The translations under genes and the position numbers were made by a program. The notes beneath the pieces were generated by a model, which saw only the letters and a list, made by a program, of their open reading frames with translations, did not search any database and was not told the origin of the DNA. 64,000 nt of DNA. Origin: Streptomyces sp. NA02950 (GTDB lineage: Bacteria; Actinomycetota; Actinomycetes; Streptomycetales; Streptomycetaceae). Positions 8,795-16,982 of this stretch are shown piece after piece. The stretch's first letter is position 1; every line of letters begins with the position of its first letter. The stretch spans positions 4,647,001-4,711,000 of the forward strand of contig NZ_CP054916.1 in assembly GCF_013364155.1 (NCBI RefSeq), read 5' to 3'.

Positions 8795-10282
8795 ATGAGC
8801 GTGCGCGAGGACCCACAGGCCCAGCCCGTACGGCCGACCGCCGAGGACTCGGTCGCCGCGGCGGCCAGCGAGGTGATCGGCGGTCCGGCCGGGCGCCGGG
8901 CGCTGCTCGGGACCAGCTGGTGGACCCCGGTGCGGATCATCGCGCTCGTCGCCATCGGGATGTTCGCCCTGGGCATGGTGCAGAAGCTGCCGTGCTACGA
9001 CGGCGGCTGGTTCTTCGGCGCCACCACCCAGTACACCCACGCCTGCTACTCCGATATCCCGCACCTCTACAGCGGCCGGGGCTTCGCGATCGACCTCGTG
9101 CCGTACTTCAACCGCATACCGCAGGACGTCTCGGGCGGGATGGACTACCTGGAGTACCCGGTCCTCACCGGGCTCTTCATGGAGGTCGCCTCCTGGCTCA
9201 CGCCCCAGGGCGGCACCATGCAGCACCGCGAGCAGATCTACTGGATGGTCAACGCGGGGATGCTGATGGTCTGCGCCGTGGTCATCGCGGTCTGTGTGAC
9301 CCGTACGCACCGGCAGCGCCCCTGGGACGGGCTGTTCGTCGCTCTGGCCCCTGCCTTCGCGCTGACCGCCACCATCAACTGGGACCTGTTCGCGGTCGCC
9401 CTCATGGCCGCGGCCATGCTCAGGTGGTCACGCGGCCGCCCGCTGGGGGCCGGGATCATGCTCGGGCTCGCGACCGCCGCGAAGTTCTATCCGCTGCTGC
9501 TGCTCGGGCCGCTGTTCCTGCTGTGTCTGCGCGCGGGGCGGTGGCGTGCCTTCTGGTCGGCGACGGGTGGTGCCGTGGCGGCCTGGCTGGTGGTGAACCT
9601 GCCCGTGATGATCAGCTGGCGGGACGGCGGGCCGCATCTGCGCGAGGGCTGGAAGATGTTCTACACCTTCAGCCAGGAGCGGCCCGTGGACTTCGGTTCG
9701 CTGTGGCTGATCATCTCACAGCGCAGCGGCAGCCCCATGGACGACGTCAACACCTATGCCACCGCGCTGATGGTGCTGTCCTGCGCCGGAGTGGCGGCCC
9801 TCGCGCTGTGCGCACCGCGGCGTCCGCGGCTGGCTCAGCTCGCCTTTCTGATCGTCGCGGCGTTCGTGCTCACCAATAAGGTCTACTCACCGCAGTACGT
9901 GCTGTGGCTGATCCCGCTGGCGGCGCTGGCGCGGCCGCGCTGGCGGGACTTCCTGGTGTGGCAGGCGTGCGAGGTGATGTATTTCCTCGGGATCTGGATG
10001 TACCTCGCGTACACCGGCAGCGGTGACAAGCACCGCGGGCTGCCTCCCGAGGGGTACCAGTTGGCGATCGCCCTGCATCTGCTGGGGACGCTGTATCTGT
10101 GCGCGCTGGTGGTGCGGGACGCGCTGATGCCCGAGCGGGACCCGGTGCGCCAGGACGGATCCGACGATCCGTCGGGAGGCATGCTGGACCGGGCGCCGGA
10201 CATGTTCGTGCTGGGGGAGGCGCGGCGCACGGCGCAGTACGAGGGCGCGGCGATGATCAAGTGGGGCGCCGACCGGGACTGA
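8795..10282 (+). CDS. GT87-like polytopic glycosyltransferase
   Basis: 495 aa integral membrane protein with about ten hydrophobic segments. It resembles the DUF2029/GT87 polyprenol-phosphate-mannose-dependent mannosyltransferases of actinobacteria: an extracytoplasmic loop after helix 1 (YFNRIPQDVSGGMDYLEYPVLTG), then AATAAKFYPLLLLGPL and TNKVYSPQYVLWLIPL, the conserved C-half signature. Likely transfers mannose in lipoglycan or glycoprotein assembly; acceptor unknown. Start ATG 8795. It has its own terminator, shared with the convergent gene on its right. Confidence 0.8.
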   Translation: MSVREDPQAQPVRPTAEDSVAAAASEVIGGPAGRRALLGTSWWTPVRIIALVAIGMFALGMVQKLPCYDGGWFFGATTQYTHACYSDIPHLYSGRGFAIDLVPYFNRIPQDVSGGMDYLEYPVLTGLFMEVASWLTPQGGTMQHREQIYWMVNAGMLMVCAVVIAVCVTRTHRQRPWDGLFVALAPAFALTATINWDLFAVALMAAAMLRWSRGRPLGAGIMLGLATAAKFYPLLLLGPLFLLCLRAGRWRAFWSATGGAVAAWLVVNLPVMISWRDGGPHLREGWKMFYTFSQERPVDFGSLWLIISQRSGSPMDDVNTYATALMVLSCAGVAALALCAPRRPRLAQLAFLIVAAFVLTNKVYSPQYVLWLIPLAALARPRWRDFLVWQACEVMYFLGIWMYLAYTGSGDKHRGLPPEGYQLAIALHLLGTLYLCALVVRDALMPERDPVRQDGSDDPSGGMLDRAPDMFVLGEARRTAQYEGAAMIKWGADRD

Positions 10283-10316
10283 GCCGCCCCGCGCGGGCCG
10301 GGTCTCGCGGGCCGGT

Positions 10317-10340
10317 GCCGGGCTCCCTGCGGAGCCCGGC
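10317..10340. terminator. bidirectional stem-loop between convergent genes
   Basis: 10-bp perfect arms (10317-10326 and 10331-10340) with loop CTGC, in the 73-bp gap between the GT87-like gene and the convergent racemase-like gene. Confidence 0.7.
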
Positions 10341-10355
10341 CCGGCGACGGGGGGC

Positions 10356-11387
10356 TCAGCGGTCGAGCAGCCGGTCGAACTGTGTGGTGGTGTGCCGCAG
10401 ATGGGCGACCAGCTCATCTCCCACCTGCGGCGCCGGGACGTCGCCCGGCACGAACAGGATCGACACCTGCATGTGTGGCGGCTCGGCGAACCAGCGCTGC
10501 TTGCCCGCCCAGACGAACGGGGACAGGTTGCGGTTGACGGTCGCCAGACCGGCGCGCGCGACGCCCTTGGCGCGGGGCATCACCCCGTGCAGCGCCTTGG
10601 GGGCCTCCAGACCGACGCCGTGCGAGGTGCCGCCCGCGACGACCACCAGATAGCCGTCCGAGGCGGCCTTCTGCTGGCGGTAGCCGAAGCGGTCGCCCTT
10701 GGCCACGCGGGTCACGTCGAGGACGGAGCCGCGGTACTCGGTCGACTCGTGGTCGCCCAGCCACAGCCGGGTGCCGATGCGAGCCCGGAAGCGGGTCTGC
10801 GGGAACTGCTGCTGGAGCCGTGCCAGCTCATCCGCCTTGAGGTGGCTGACGAACATGGTGTGCAGCGGGAGCCGCGCGGCGCGCAGCCGGTCCATCCAGG
10901 CGATGACCTCCTCGACCGCGTCGATGCCGTCGGTGCGGTCGAGCGGAAGGTGTATGGCAAACCCTTCCAGCCGGACGTTCTCTATCGCGGCGTGAAGCTG
11001 CGGCAGGTCCTGTTCGGTGATGCCGTGCCGCTTCATGCTGCTCATGACCTCGATGACCACGCGCGCGTTCACCAGGCCGTAGACACCGTCGACCGAGGAG
11101 ACCGAGCGGATCACCCGGTCGGGCAGCGGTACCGGCTCCTCACCGCGGCGGAACGGGGTGAGGACAAGGAGGTCACCGCTGAAGAAGTCCTTCATCCGGG
11201 CGGCTTCGTAGGTGGTCCCGACCGCGAGGATGTCGGCGCCGACCCGGGCGGCCTCCTCGGCCAGCCGCTCGTGGCCGAAGCCGTAGCCGTTGCCCTTGCA
11301 GACCGGGACGATCCCCGGGAACTGCTGGAGCACAGTGTGCTGGTGCGCCCGCCAGCGCGCGGTGTCGACGTAGAGGGTGAGCGCCAT
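10356..11387 (-). CDS. Alanine-racemase-like PLP protein (fold-type III)
   Basis: 343 aa. The N-terminus matches the alanine racemase barrel: VPVCKGNGYGFGHERLAEEA corresponds to the VVKADAYGHG motif that carries the PLP lysine (here Lys31), followed by ILAVGTTYEAARM. The barrel also holds GFAIHLPLDRTDG and FRARIGTRLWLGD. The C-terminal beta domain (HMQVSILFVPGDVPAPQVGDELVAHLR) is divergent and I cannot place the second catalytic tyrosine. Catalysis and substrate are therefore uncertain. It lies 78 bp downstream of femX on the same strand, suggesting a cell-wall precursor role. Confidence 0.75.
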   Translation of the reverse strand: MALTLYVDTARWRAHQHTVLQQFPGIVPVCKGNGYGFGHERLAEEAARVGADILAVGTTYEAARMKDFFSGDLLVLTPFRRGEEPVPLPDRVIRSVSSVDGVYGLVNARVVIEVMSSMKRHGITEQDLPQLHAAIENVRLEGFAIHLPLDRTDGIDAVEEVIAWMDRLRAARLPLHTMFVSHLKADELARLQQQFPQTRFRARIGTRLWLGDHESTEYRGSVLDVTRVAKGDRFGYRQQKAASDGYLVVVAGGTSHGVGLEAPKALHGVMPRAKGVARAGLATVNRNLSPFVWAGKQRWFAEPPHMQVSILFVPGDVPAPQVGDELVAHLRHTTTQFDRLLDR

Positions 11388-11465
11388 TGGCCGGTCCCGG
11401 AACCTTTCTCGTTGCCGCGGTGTATTGAAGGTATGCAGCGTTTGTGGGGAAGCAGGAAAACGAGG

Positions 11466-12584
11466 TCAGCGGCGGGACATGTAGATGTCAAGCGCCTTGT
11501 GGAGCAGCTTGTTGAGGGGGAAGTCCCACTCGCCGAGGTACTCGGCAGCCTGCCCACCGGTGCCGACCTTGAACTGGATCAGTCCGAAAAGGTGGTCGGA
11601 CTCGTCGAGCGAGTCGCTGATGCCGCGGAGGTCGTAGACGGTCGCGCCGAGCGCGTAGGCGTCGCGGAGCATCCGCCACTGCATCGCGTTCGAGGGCCGG
11701 ACCTCGCGCTTGTGGTTGGCGGAGGCGCCGTAGGAGTACCAGACGTGGCCCCCGACGATCAGCATGGTGGCGGCGGCCACGGCCTCGCCCTCGTGCATCG
11801 CGAAGTACAGCCGCATGCGGTTGGGGTCCTCGGAGTTGAGGGTCGTCCACATGCGCTGGAAGTAGCTCAGCGGGCGGGGCCGGAAGTGGTCGCGCTCCGC
11901 GGTGATCTCGTAGAGCCGCTGCCACTCGCCGAGGTGCTCGTAGCCGCCCTGGACGACCTCGACACCGGCCTTCTCGGCCTTCTTGATGTTGCGCCGCCAC
12001 AGCTGGTTGAAGCTCTTGTGGACGTCCTCCAGGGAGCGGTTCTCCAGCGGCACCTGGAAGACATAGCGCGGCTGGACGTCACCGAAGCCGGCTCCGCCGT
12101 CCTCGCCCTGCTGCCAGCCCATCCGCCGCAGCCGGTCGGAGACCTCGAAGGCGCGCGGCTCGATATGGGTGGCCTCGACATCGCGCAGCCGCTTCACATC
12201 GGGGTTCTGGATACCGGACTTGATCGCGGCGGCGTCCCAGCGACGGATGATCACCGGCGGGCCCATCTTCACCGAGAAGGCGCCCTGCTGCTTGAGGTGG
12301 GCCAGCATCGGGCGCAGCCAGTCCTCGAGGTTGGGCGCGTACCAGTTGATGACCGGGCCCTCGGGGAGATAGGCGAGATATCGCTTGATCTTGGGCAGCT
12401 GGCGGTAGAGGACGAGGCCGACGCCGACGAGCTGACCGGCCGGGTCGAACCAGCCGAGGTTCTCGGAGCGCCATTCCGCCTTGACGTCGGCCCATGCCGG
12501 TACCTGCATGTGGCTGGCCGAAGGCAGGCTCTGGATGTACGCCAGATGCTGCTCTCGACTGATCGTCCTCAGGGTCAGGCTCAT
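11466..12584 (-). CDS. femX: FemX-type peptidoglycan bridge aminoacyltransferase
   Basis: 372 aa FemABX-family protein with two GNAT-like lobes. It probably adds the first bridge residue (glycine in Streptomyces, which have LL-diaminopimelate and a Gly bridge) from aminoacyl-tRNA to a lipid-linked precursor. Visible family features: VPAWADVKAEWRSENLG, YLPEGPVINW, FSVKMGPPVIIRRW, the FNQLWRRNIKKAEKAGVEV stretch and GATVYDLRGISDSLDESDHLFGLIQFKVGTG. Start ATG 12584 has GAGGAG at about 8 nt. Upstream of the racemase-like gene in a likely two-gene operon. Confidence 0.92.
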   Translation of the reverse strand: MSLTLRTISREQHLAYIQSLPSASHMQVPAWADVKAEWRSENLGWFDPAGQLVGVGLVLYRQLPKIKRYLAYLPEGPVINWYAPNLEDWLRPMLAHLKQQGAFSVKMGPPVIIRRWDAAAIKSGIQNPDVKRLRDVEATHIEPRAFEVSDRLRRMGWQQGEDGGAGFGDVQPRYVFQVPLENRSLEDVHKSFNQLWRRNIKKAEKAGVEVVQGGYEHLGEWQRLYEITAERDHFRPRPLSYFQRMWTTLNSEDPNRMRLYFAMHEGEAVAAATMLIVGGHVWYSYGASANHKREVRPSNAMQWRMLRDAYALGATVYDLRGISDSLDESDHLFGLIQFKVGTGGQAAEYLGEWDFPLNKLLHKALDIYMSRR

Positions 12585-12671
12585 GCGGGGCGCTCCTCAG
12601 CAGGTTTGTCCCCAGGGTCGGGGCTCCGGCTCTCGCGCCGAAGCCTACTGCGAGCGGGACGCGCCCCGTTT

Positions 12672-12694
12672 GGGCCCGGGGACAACCCGGGCCC
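12672..12694 (-). terminator. stem-loop after the small membrane gene
   Basis: 9-bp perfect arms (GGGCCCGGG / CCCGGGCCC) with loop GACAA, directly beyond the stop codon at 12703. Confidence 0.6.
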
Positions 12695-12702
12695 GGGCGG
12701 GA

Positions 12703-13020
12703 TCAGCCGAGGAGGCCGCCGAAGAGCCCTCCGTGTGCCATGCCGAGGTAGAACCCGACGGCGGAGGCACCGAGTCCGATGATCAGCAGGAAGCGCTCAC
12801 CGGTGGTCGCGGAGATCAGCTGGCCCCAGGCGCCACTGATCATCCCGATCAGCCCGGCCCATGAGCTGAGCAGGTGGAGGCTGGTGAAATGAGCCGTCAC
12901 AAAGGCGATCACACCGATCGCCAGAGTGGTCACGGCGAGGGTGTTCTCGACGGGGTGCGACTTGCCGTCGGTGTCCAGGAAGGAGAGCAAGCCGTGCTGC
13001 GGTCGTGCTGCCTGTGCCAT
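12703..13020 (-). CDS. Small conserved membrane protein
   Basis: 105 aa with three hydrophobic segments (NTLAVTTLAIGVIAFVTAHF; LLSSWAGLIGMISGAWGQLI; FLLIIGLGASAVGFYLGMAHGGLFGG). The start ATG at 13020 has GGAGGTG 6-7 nt upstream. It is divergent from rpsF. A gene of this type occupies the same place in other Streptomyces, so it is a real conserved gene; no function is known to me. Confidence 0.85.
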   Translation of the reverse strand: MAQAARPQHGLLSFLDTDGKSHPVENTLAVTTLAIGVIAFVTAHFTSLHLLSSWAGLIGMISGAWGQLISATTGERFLLIIGLGASAVGFYLGMAHGGLFGGLLG

Positions 13021-13249
13021 GGGGCACCTCCACGTAGGCCCATATAGGCAGGGCGGCGAACTGTAACGCCGCTCACATCCGATGTGTACAGATTGCGGGC
13101 CGAGTCGCCCGGATTTCAAGCGGGAGGCAGTGGGCGGGTACTGTGTACCGTCTGCGGTGGTGTCTGCACAGGCACTGTCGCGGAACGCATTACGACCCTC
13201 CTGCCACGGAACGACCGTGGCCGCTGAGTCCAGAGGAGGTGGGTTCCAC

Positions 13250-13540
13250 ATGCGTCACTACGAGGTGATGGTCATCCTCGACCCCGATCTCGAGGAGCGC
13301 GCTGTCTCCCCGCTGATCGAGAACTTCCTTTCCGTGATCCGTGAGGGCAACGGCAAGGTCGAGAAGGTCGACACCTGGGGCCGTCGTCGTCTCTCGTACG
13401 AGATCAAGAAGAAGCCCGAGGGCATCTACTCGGTCATCGACCTCCAGGCCGAGCCTGCGGTCGTCAAGGAGCTCGACCGCCAGCTCAACCTGAACGAGTC
13501 GGTCCTCCGGACCAAGGTCCTCCGCCCCGAGACCCACTGA
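13250..13540 (+). CDS. rpsF: 30S ribosomal protein bS6
   Basis: 96 aa bS6, which binds 16S rRNA with bS18. [19 protein letters not shown] and [20 protein letters not shown] are family signatures. Start ATG 13250 has a near-perfect SD (AGGAGGTG) 8-9 nt upstream. First gene of the conserved rpsF-ssb-rpsR-rplI operon. The 229-bp upstream gap must hold the promoter; TTCAAG-N18-TACTGT at 13115-13144 is a weak candidate I would not rely on. Confidence 0.98.
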   Translation: MRHYEVMVILDPDLEERAVSPLIENFLSVIREGNGKVEKVDTWGRRRLSYEIKKKPEGIYSVIDLQAEPAVVKELDRQLNLNESVLRTKVLRPETH

Positions 13541-13619
13541 GCGCCTCAGCGTTCATCGGTCTCCGGGCCGTATCGCAACGAGTAGCAAGCAGCCCAGCAG
13601 TACGCCGAGAGGTACCCCA

Positions 13620-14201
13620 ATGGCAGGCGAGACCGTCATCACGGTCGTCGGCAATCTCGTCGACGATCCCGAGCTGCGTTTCACCCCCTCCGGTGCGGCG
13701 GTCGCGAAGTTCCGCGTCGCGTCCACTCCCCGTACGTTCGACCGCCAGACCAATGAGTGGAAGGACGGCGAGAGCCTCTTCCTCACCTGCTCGGTGTGGC
13801 GGCAGGCCGCAGAGAACGTGGCCGAGTCGCTTCAGCGCGGTATGCGCGTGATCGTGCAGGGCCGTCTGAAGCAGCGGTCGTACGAGGACCGCGAGGGGAT
13901 CAAGCGCACGGTCTACGAGCTGGATGTCGACGAGGTCGGCGCCAGCCTGCGCAACGCCACAGCCAAGGTCACCAAGACCACCGGACGCGGTGGACAGGGT
14001 GGCTACGGCGGCGGTGGCGGTCAGGGCGGCGGCTGGAGCGGTGGCTCCGGCGGCGGCCAGCAGCAGGGTGGCGGCGCTCCCGCCGACGACCCGTGGGCGA
14101 CCGGCGCACCCGCCGGTGGCGGCCAGGGCGGCGGCGGTGGCTGGGGCGGTGGCTCCGGCTCCGGCAACTCCGGCGGCTACTCGGACGAGCCGCCCTTCTA
14201 G
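13620..14201 (+). CDS. ssb: Single-stranded DNA-binding protein SSB
   Basis: 193 aa. An N-terminal OB fold ([49 protein letters not shown], ~1-115) is followed by a long Gly/Gln-rich linker (~120-180) and the acidic tip SDEPPF, which recruits replication and repair partners. Binds ssDNA at forks as a tetramer. Lies 79 bp after rpsF in the ribosomal operon and 96 bp before rpsR; a parS site lies in that second gap. Confidence 0.98.
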   Translation: MAGETVITVVGNLVDDPELRFTPSGAAVAKFRVASTPRTFDRQTNEWKDGESLFLTCSVWRQAAENVAESLQRGMRVIVQGRLKQRSYEDREGIKRTVYELDVDEVGASLRNATAKVTKTTGRGGQGGYGGGGGQGGGWSGGSGGGQQQGGGAPADDPWATGAPAGGGQGGGGGWGGGSGSGNSGGYSDEPPF

Positions 14202-14224
14202 GCCCGTCCGCGTTGTTTCACGCG

Positions 14225-14238
14225 GTTTCACGTGAAAC
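14225..14238. promoter_or_regulatory. parS site 3
   Basis: Perfect GTTTCACGTGAAAC in the ssb-rpsR gap. A half site GTTTCAC lies at 14215-14221, exactly 10 bp upstream. The same bases form an inverted repeat (CGTTGTTTCACG ... CGTGAAACAACG), so the transcript could fold into a hairpin between ssb and rpsR. Confidence 0.9.
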
Positions 14239-14297
14239 AACGCGCGGCCTGGTCCGGGCGACCAGCACAAACTTCTTGATCACACTGGAGAGAGACA

Positions 14298-14534
14298 ATG
14301 GCGAAGCCGCCTGCTCGCAAGCCTAAGAAGAAGGTTTGCGTGTTCTGCAAGGAGAAGATCTCCTACGTCGACTACAAGGACACGAACCTGCTGCGGAAGT
14401 TCATTTCCGACCGCGGCAAGATCCGTGCCCGCCGGGTCACCGGCAACTGCACCCAGCACCAGCGTGACGTCGCCACGGCCGTGAAGAACAGCCGTGAGAT
14501 GGCGCTGCTGCCCTACACCTCCACCGCGCGATAA
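14298..14534 (+). CDS. rpsR: 30S ribosomal protein bS18
   Basis: 78 aa. KVCVFCKEK supplies CxxC and TGNCTQHQR adds Cys and His, so this looks like the zinc-binding (C+) form of bS18; many Streptomyces also encode a zinc-free paralogue elsewhere that replaces it under zinc shortage. [20 protein letters not shown] is typical. SD GAGAGA precedes the ATG. Third gene of the operon. Confidence 0.97.
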   Translation: MAKPPARKPKKKVCVFCKEKISYVDYKDTNLLRKFISDRGKIRARRVTGNCTQHQRDVATAVKNSREMALLPYTSTAR

Positions 14535-14552
14535 GGGAAGGGTGACCGATTC

Positions 14553-14999
14553 ATGAAGATCATCCTCACCCACGAGGTCTCCGGCCTCGGTGCCGCCGGT
14601 GACGTCGTGGACGTCAAGGACGGTTACGCCCGCAACTACCTGGTTCCGCGCGGTCTCGCGATCCGCTGGACCAAGGGTGGCGAGAAGGACGTCGAGCAGA
14701 TCCGCCGCGGTCGTCGCATCCGCGAGATCGCCACGATCGAGCAGGCCAACGAGGTCAAGGCGCAGCTCGAGGGCGTCAAGGTGCAGCTGAAGACCCGTGC
14801 CGGCGACGCCGGCCGGCTGTTCGGCTCCGTCACCCCGGCCGACATCGCCTCGGCGATCAAGGATGCGGGTGGCCCGGACGTGGACAAGCGCCGTATCGAG
14901 GTGCCGTCGCCGATCAAGACCCTGGGCGCCCACCAGGTGTCCGTGCGTCTGCACGCAGAGGTTGCCGCCAAGGTTGGCGTCGAGGTCGTCGCCGCGTGA
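14553..14999 (+). CDS. rplI: 50S ribosomal protein bL9
   Basis: 148 aa. [30 protein letters not shown] is the conserved N-terminal 23S rRNA-binding domain; a long helix (~45-75) links to the C-terminal domain ([16 protein letters not shown]). Starts 18 bp after rpsR. Last gene of the operon, closed by the hairpin at 15025-15056. Confidence 0.98.
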   Translation: MKIILTHEVSGLGAAGDVVDVKDGYARNYLVPRGLAIRWTKGGEKDVEQIRRGRRIREIATIEQANEVKAQLEGVKVQLKTRAGDAGRLFGSVTPADIASAIKDAGGPDVDKRRIEVPSPIKTLGAHQVSVRLHAEVAAKVGVEVVAA

Positions 15000-15024
15000 C
15001 CCTGGCGCTCCGCTGAGCGCGAGA

Positions 15025-15056
15025 GAGGGCCGCACCCCCCTTGGGGTGCGGCCCTC
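15025..15056 (+). terminator. stem-loop after rplI
   Basis: Perfect 14-bp arms (15025-15038, 15043-15056) with a 4-nt loop, 26 bp past the rplI stop and between convergent genes. Confidence 0.8.
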
Positions 15057-15170
15057 CGCCGTAGGGGGCGCTTCGGGTTCTGCGCGGCGGGACCGGTGAG
15101 GCGAAGGTGCGGTCCTCCACCGTGTCGGGTTCCTGGGTTCCGCCGCACCGAGGGCCGGGCGCGCGCCGGA

Positions 15171-16523
15171 TCAGGCGCGGACGGCGCCGGTGACGATCCA
15201 GCGGCCGGAGCGGGCCCGCAGCCACAGAGTGGCCATCCGGACCGCCATCATCAGCGTCATGGTCCACCACACGGCGGTCAGTCCCCCGCCGAGCGTGGGG
15301 ACCAGCAGTGCCGCCGGGGCGAAGACCGCGAGCGTGATCAGCATCGCCCAGGCGAGATACGGACCGTCGCCCGCACCCATCAGCACGCCGTCGAGCACCA
15401 TCACCACGCCCGAGATGGGCTGGGTGACGGCCGCGACCAGCAGGGCGGGCAGCAGGGTGTCCCGTACCGCGGGATCGCTGGTGAACAGAGGGATGAACAG
15501 CGGCCGGCACGCGATCACCAGCAGCCCGAGGACCACCCCGCAGGCCACACCCCACTGCACCATGCGGCGGCAGGCGGCGCGGGCCCCCTCGGCGTCGCTC
15601 GCCCCCAGATAGCGCCCGATGATCGCCTGGCCCGCGATGGCGATGGCGTCCAGCGCGAAGGCCAGCAGGGTCCACAGGCTGAGCACGATCTGATGGGCGG
15701 CGATATCGGTGTCGCCGAGGCGCGCGGCCACCGCCGTGGCGATGAGCATCACGGCGCGCAGCGAGAGGGTGCGGATCAGCAGGGGCGTTCCGGCATGGGC
15801 GCAGGCCCTGATTCCGGCGGCGTCGGGACGCAGTGAGGTGCCGTGCCGCCGGGCGCCTCGGACGACCACAACGAGGTAGACGGCGGCCATGGCGTTCTGG
15901 GCGATCACGGTGCCCCAGGCGGAGCCCGCGATACCGAGCCCGGCGACGTAGACGAGGGTGGCGTTCAGCGCGGCGTTGGCCGCGAAGCCTCCGACCGCGA
16001 CATACAGCGGGGTGCGGGTGTTCTGGAGGCCGCGGAGCACCCCGGTGGCGGCGAGCACCACGAGCATCGCCGGTATGCCCAGGGCGCTGATGCGCAGATA
16101 GGTGGTGGCGTGCGGGGCGGCGGTGTCGGAGGCGCCGAAGAGCTCGGCCAGCGCCGGGGCGGCCGGAAACGCGACGGCGACAACAACGGCGCCCAGCAGC
16201 AGGGCGAGCCAGATGCCGTCCATGCCCTGGCGGATCGCCCCGGCCAGATCGCCCGCGCCGACCCGGCGGGCCACCGCCCCGGTGGTGGCATAGGCGAGGA
16301 AGACGAAGACGTTGACAGCGGTGGACAGCAGGGCGGCGGCCACCCCGAACCCGGCGAGCTGGGCGGTGCCCAGATGGCCGACCACGGCGCTGTCGACCAT
16401 GAGGAAGAGGGGCTCCGTCACGAGCGCGCCGAAGGCGGGCACGGCGAGTGCGAGGATCTCGCGGTCATGGCGCCGGACGTTGCTCCGAGTGGTGCTCCGG
16501 GGGCTCGTGGGGGCCTGTGTCAT
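15171..16523 (-). CDS. MATE-family efflux protein (DinF-like)
   Basis: 450 aa polytopic protein with twelve helices in two repeats. Start region DREILALAVPAFGALVTEPLFLMVDSAVVGHLG is the DinF/NorM signature; the second repeat includes SGVVMVLDGVLMGAGDGPYL. Probably exports cationic or toxic compounds by H+ or Na+ antiport; substrate unknown. Start ATG 16523 has no clear SD and may be leaderless. Convergent with rplI and divergent from dnaB; the same neighbourhood is seen in other Streptomyces. Confidence 0.93.
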   Translation of the reverse strand: MTQAPTSPRSTTRSNVRRHDREILALAVPAFGALVTEPLFLMVDSAVVGHLGTAQLAGFGVAAALLSTAVNVFVFLAYATTGAVARRVGAGDLAGAIRQGMDGIWLALLLGAVVVAVAFPAAPALAELFGASDTAAPHATTYLRISALGIPAMLVVLAATGVLRGLQNTRTPLYVAVGGFAANAALNATLVYVAGLGIAGSAWGTVIAQNAMAAVYLVVVVRGARRHGTSLRPDAAGIRACAHAGTPLLIRTLSLRAVMLIATAVAARLGDTDIAAHQIVLSLWTLLAFALDAIAIAGQAIIGRYLGASDAEGARAACRRMVQWGVACGVVLGLLVIACRPLFIPLFTSDPAVRDTLLPALLVAAVTQPISGVVMVLDGVLMGAGDGPYLAWAMLITLAVFAPAALLVPTLGGGLTAVWWTMTLMMAVRMATLWLRARSGRWIVTGAVRA

Positions 16524-16710
16524 GAGGGCAATCTAATCTTCCACAGGTAAGAGATGCAATACGCTAGAGGTCCTTACATGGCGGCGCGCGCCGCGATCTC
16601 CTCTGCGCCCTTTGTCGTGATCTTGCACCGGGTGCGGAAGTTTTTCTTCTGCACAGCCCCTGGATAGAGAAACCGCAGGTCAGGCGGGTGGGCTCAGGGT
16701 GATTGTGTGT

Positions 16711-16799
16711 TTGTCCACAGCACTGTCCCCCGGCCCGTGCACAGGTTCACGGGAGTTCTCCACAGGATGACTCACATCATCCACATGGCCTGTGGATAA
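16711..16799. promoter_or_regulatory. Cluster of four DnaA boxes upstream of dnaB
   Basis: Four DnaA-box-like 9-mers in 89 bp: TTGTCCACA (16711-16719, the high-GC Streptomyces form), TTCTCCACA (16756-16764), TCATCCACA (16777-16785) and TTATCCACA on the minus strand (16791-16799, the classical strong box). They sit in the 459-bp gap between the MATE gene and dnaB, 185-270 bp before the dnaB start. The rest of the gap shows nothing else I can support. Confidence 0.75.
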
Positions 16800-16982
16800 C
16801 CAAGTTGGCTGGCGGTCCCCACGGGCCTACCGTGGTCCGGCGCCCACCCCCGTTTCCGTCCCTCGAACCCACCGGAACTCGACGCGTCGTGACCGGAAGT
16901 CGGCCGCTCAGTTATGTCGTAGCCGTGCTCTATGAAAGAGGGCACGGCGAGGTTCCGACCGCGGACGGGAGGAGGTGGCGGG

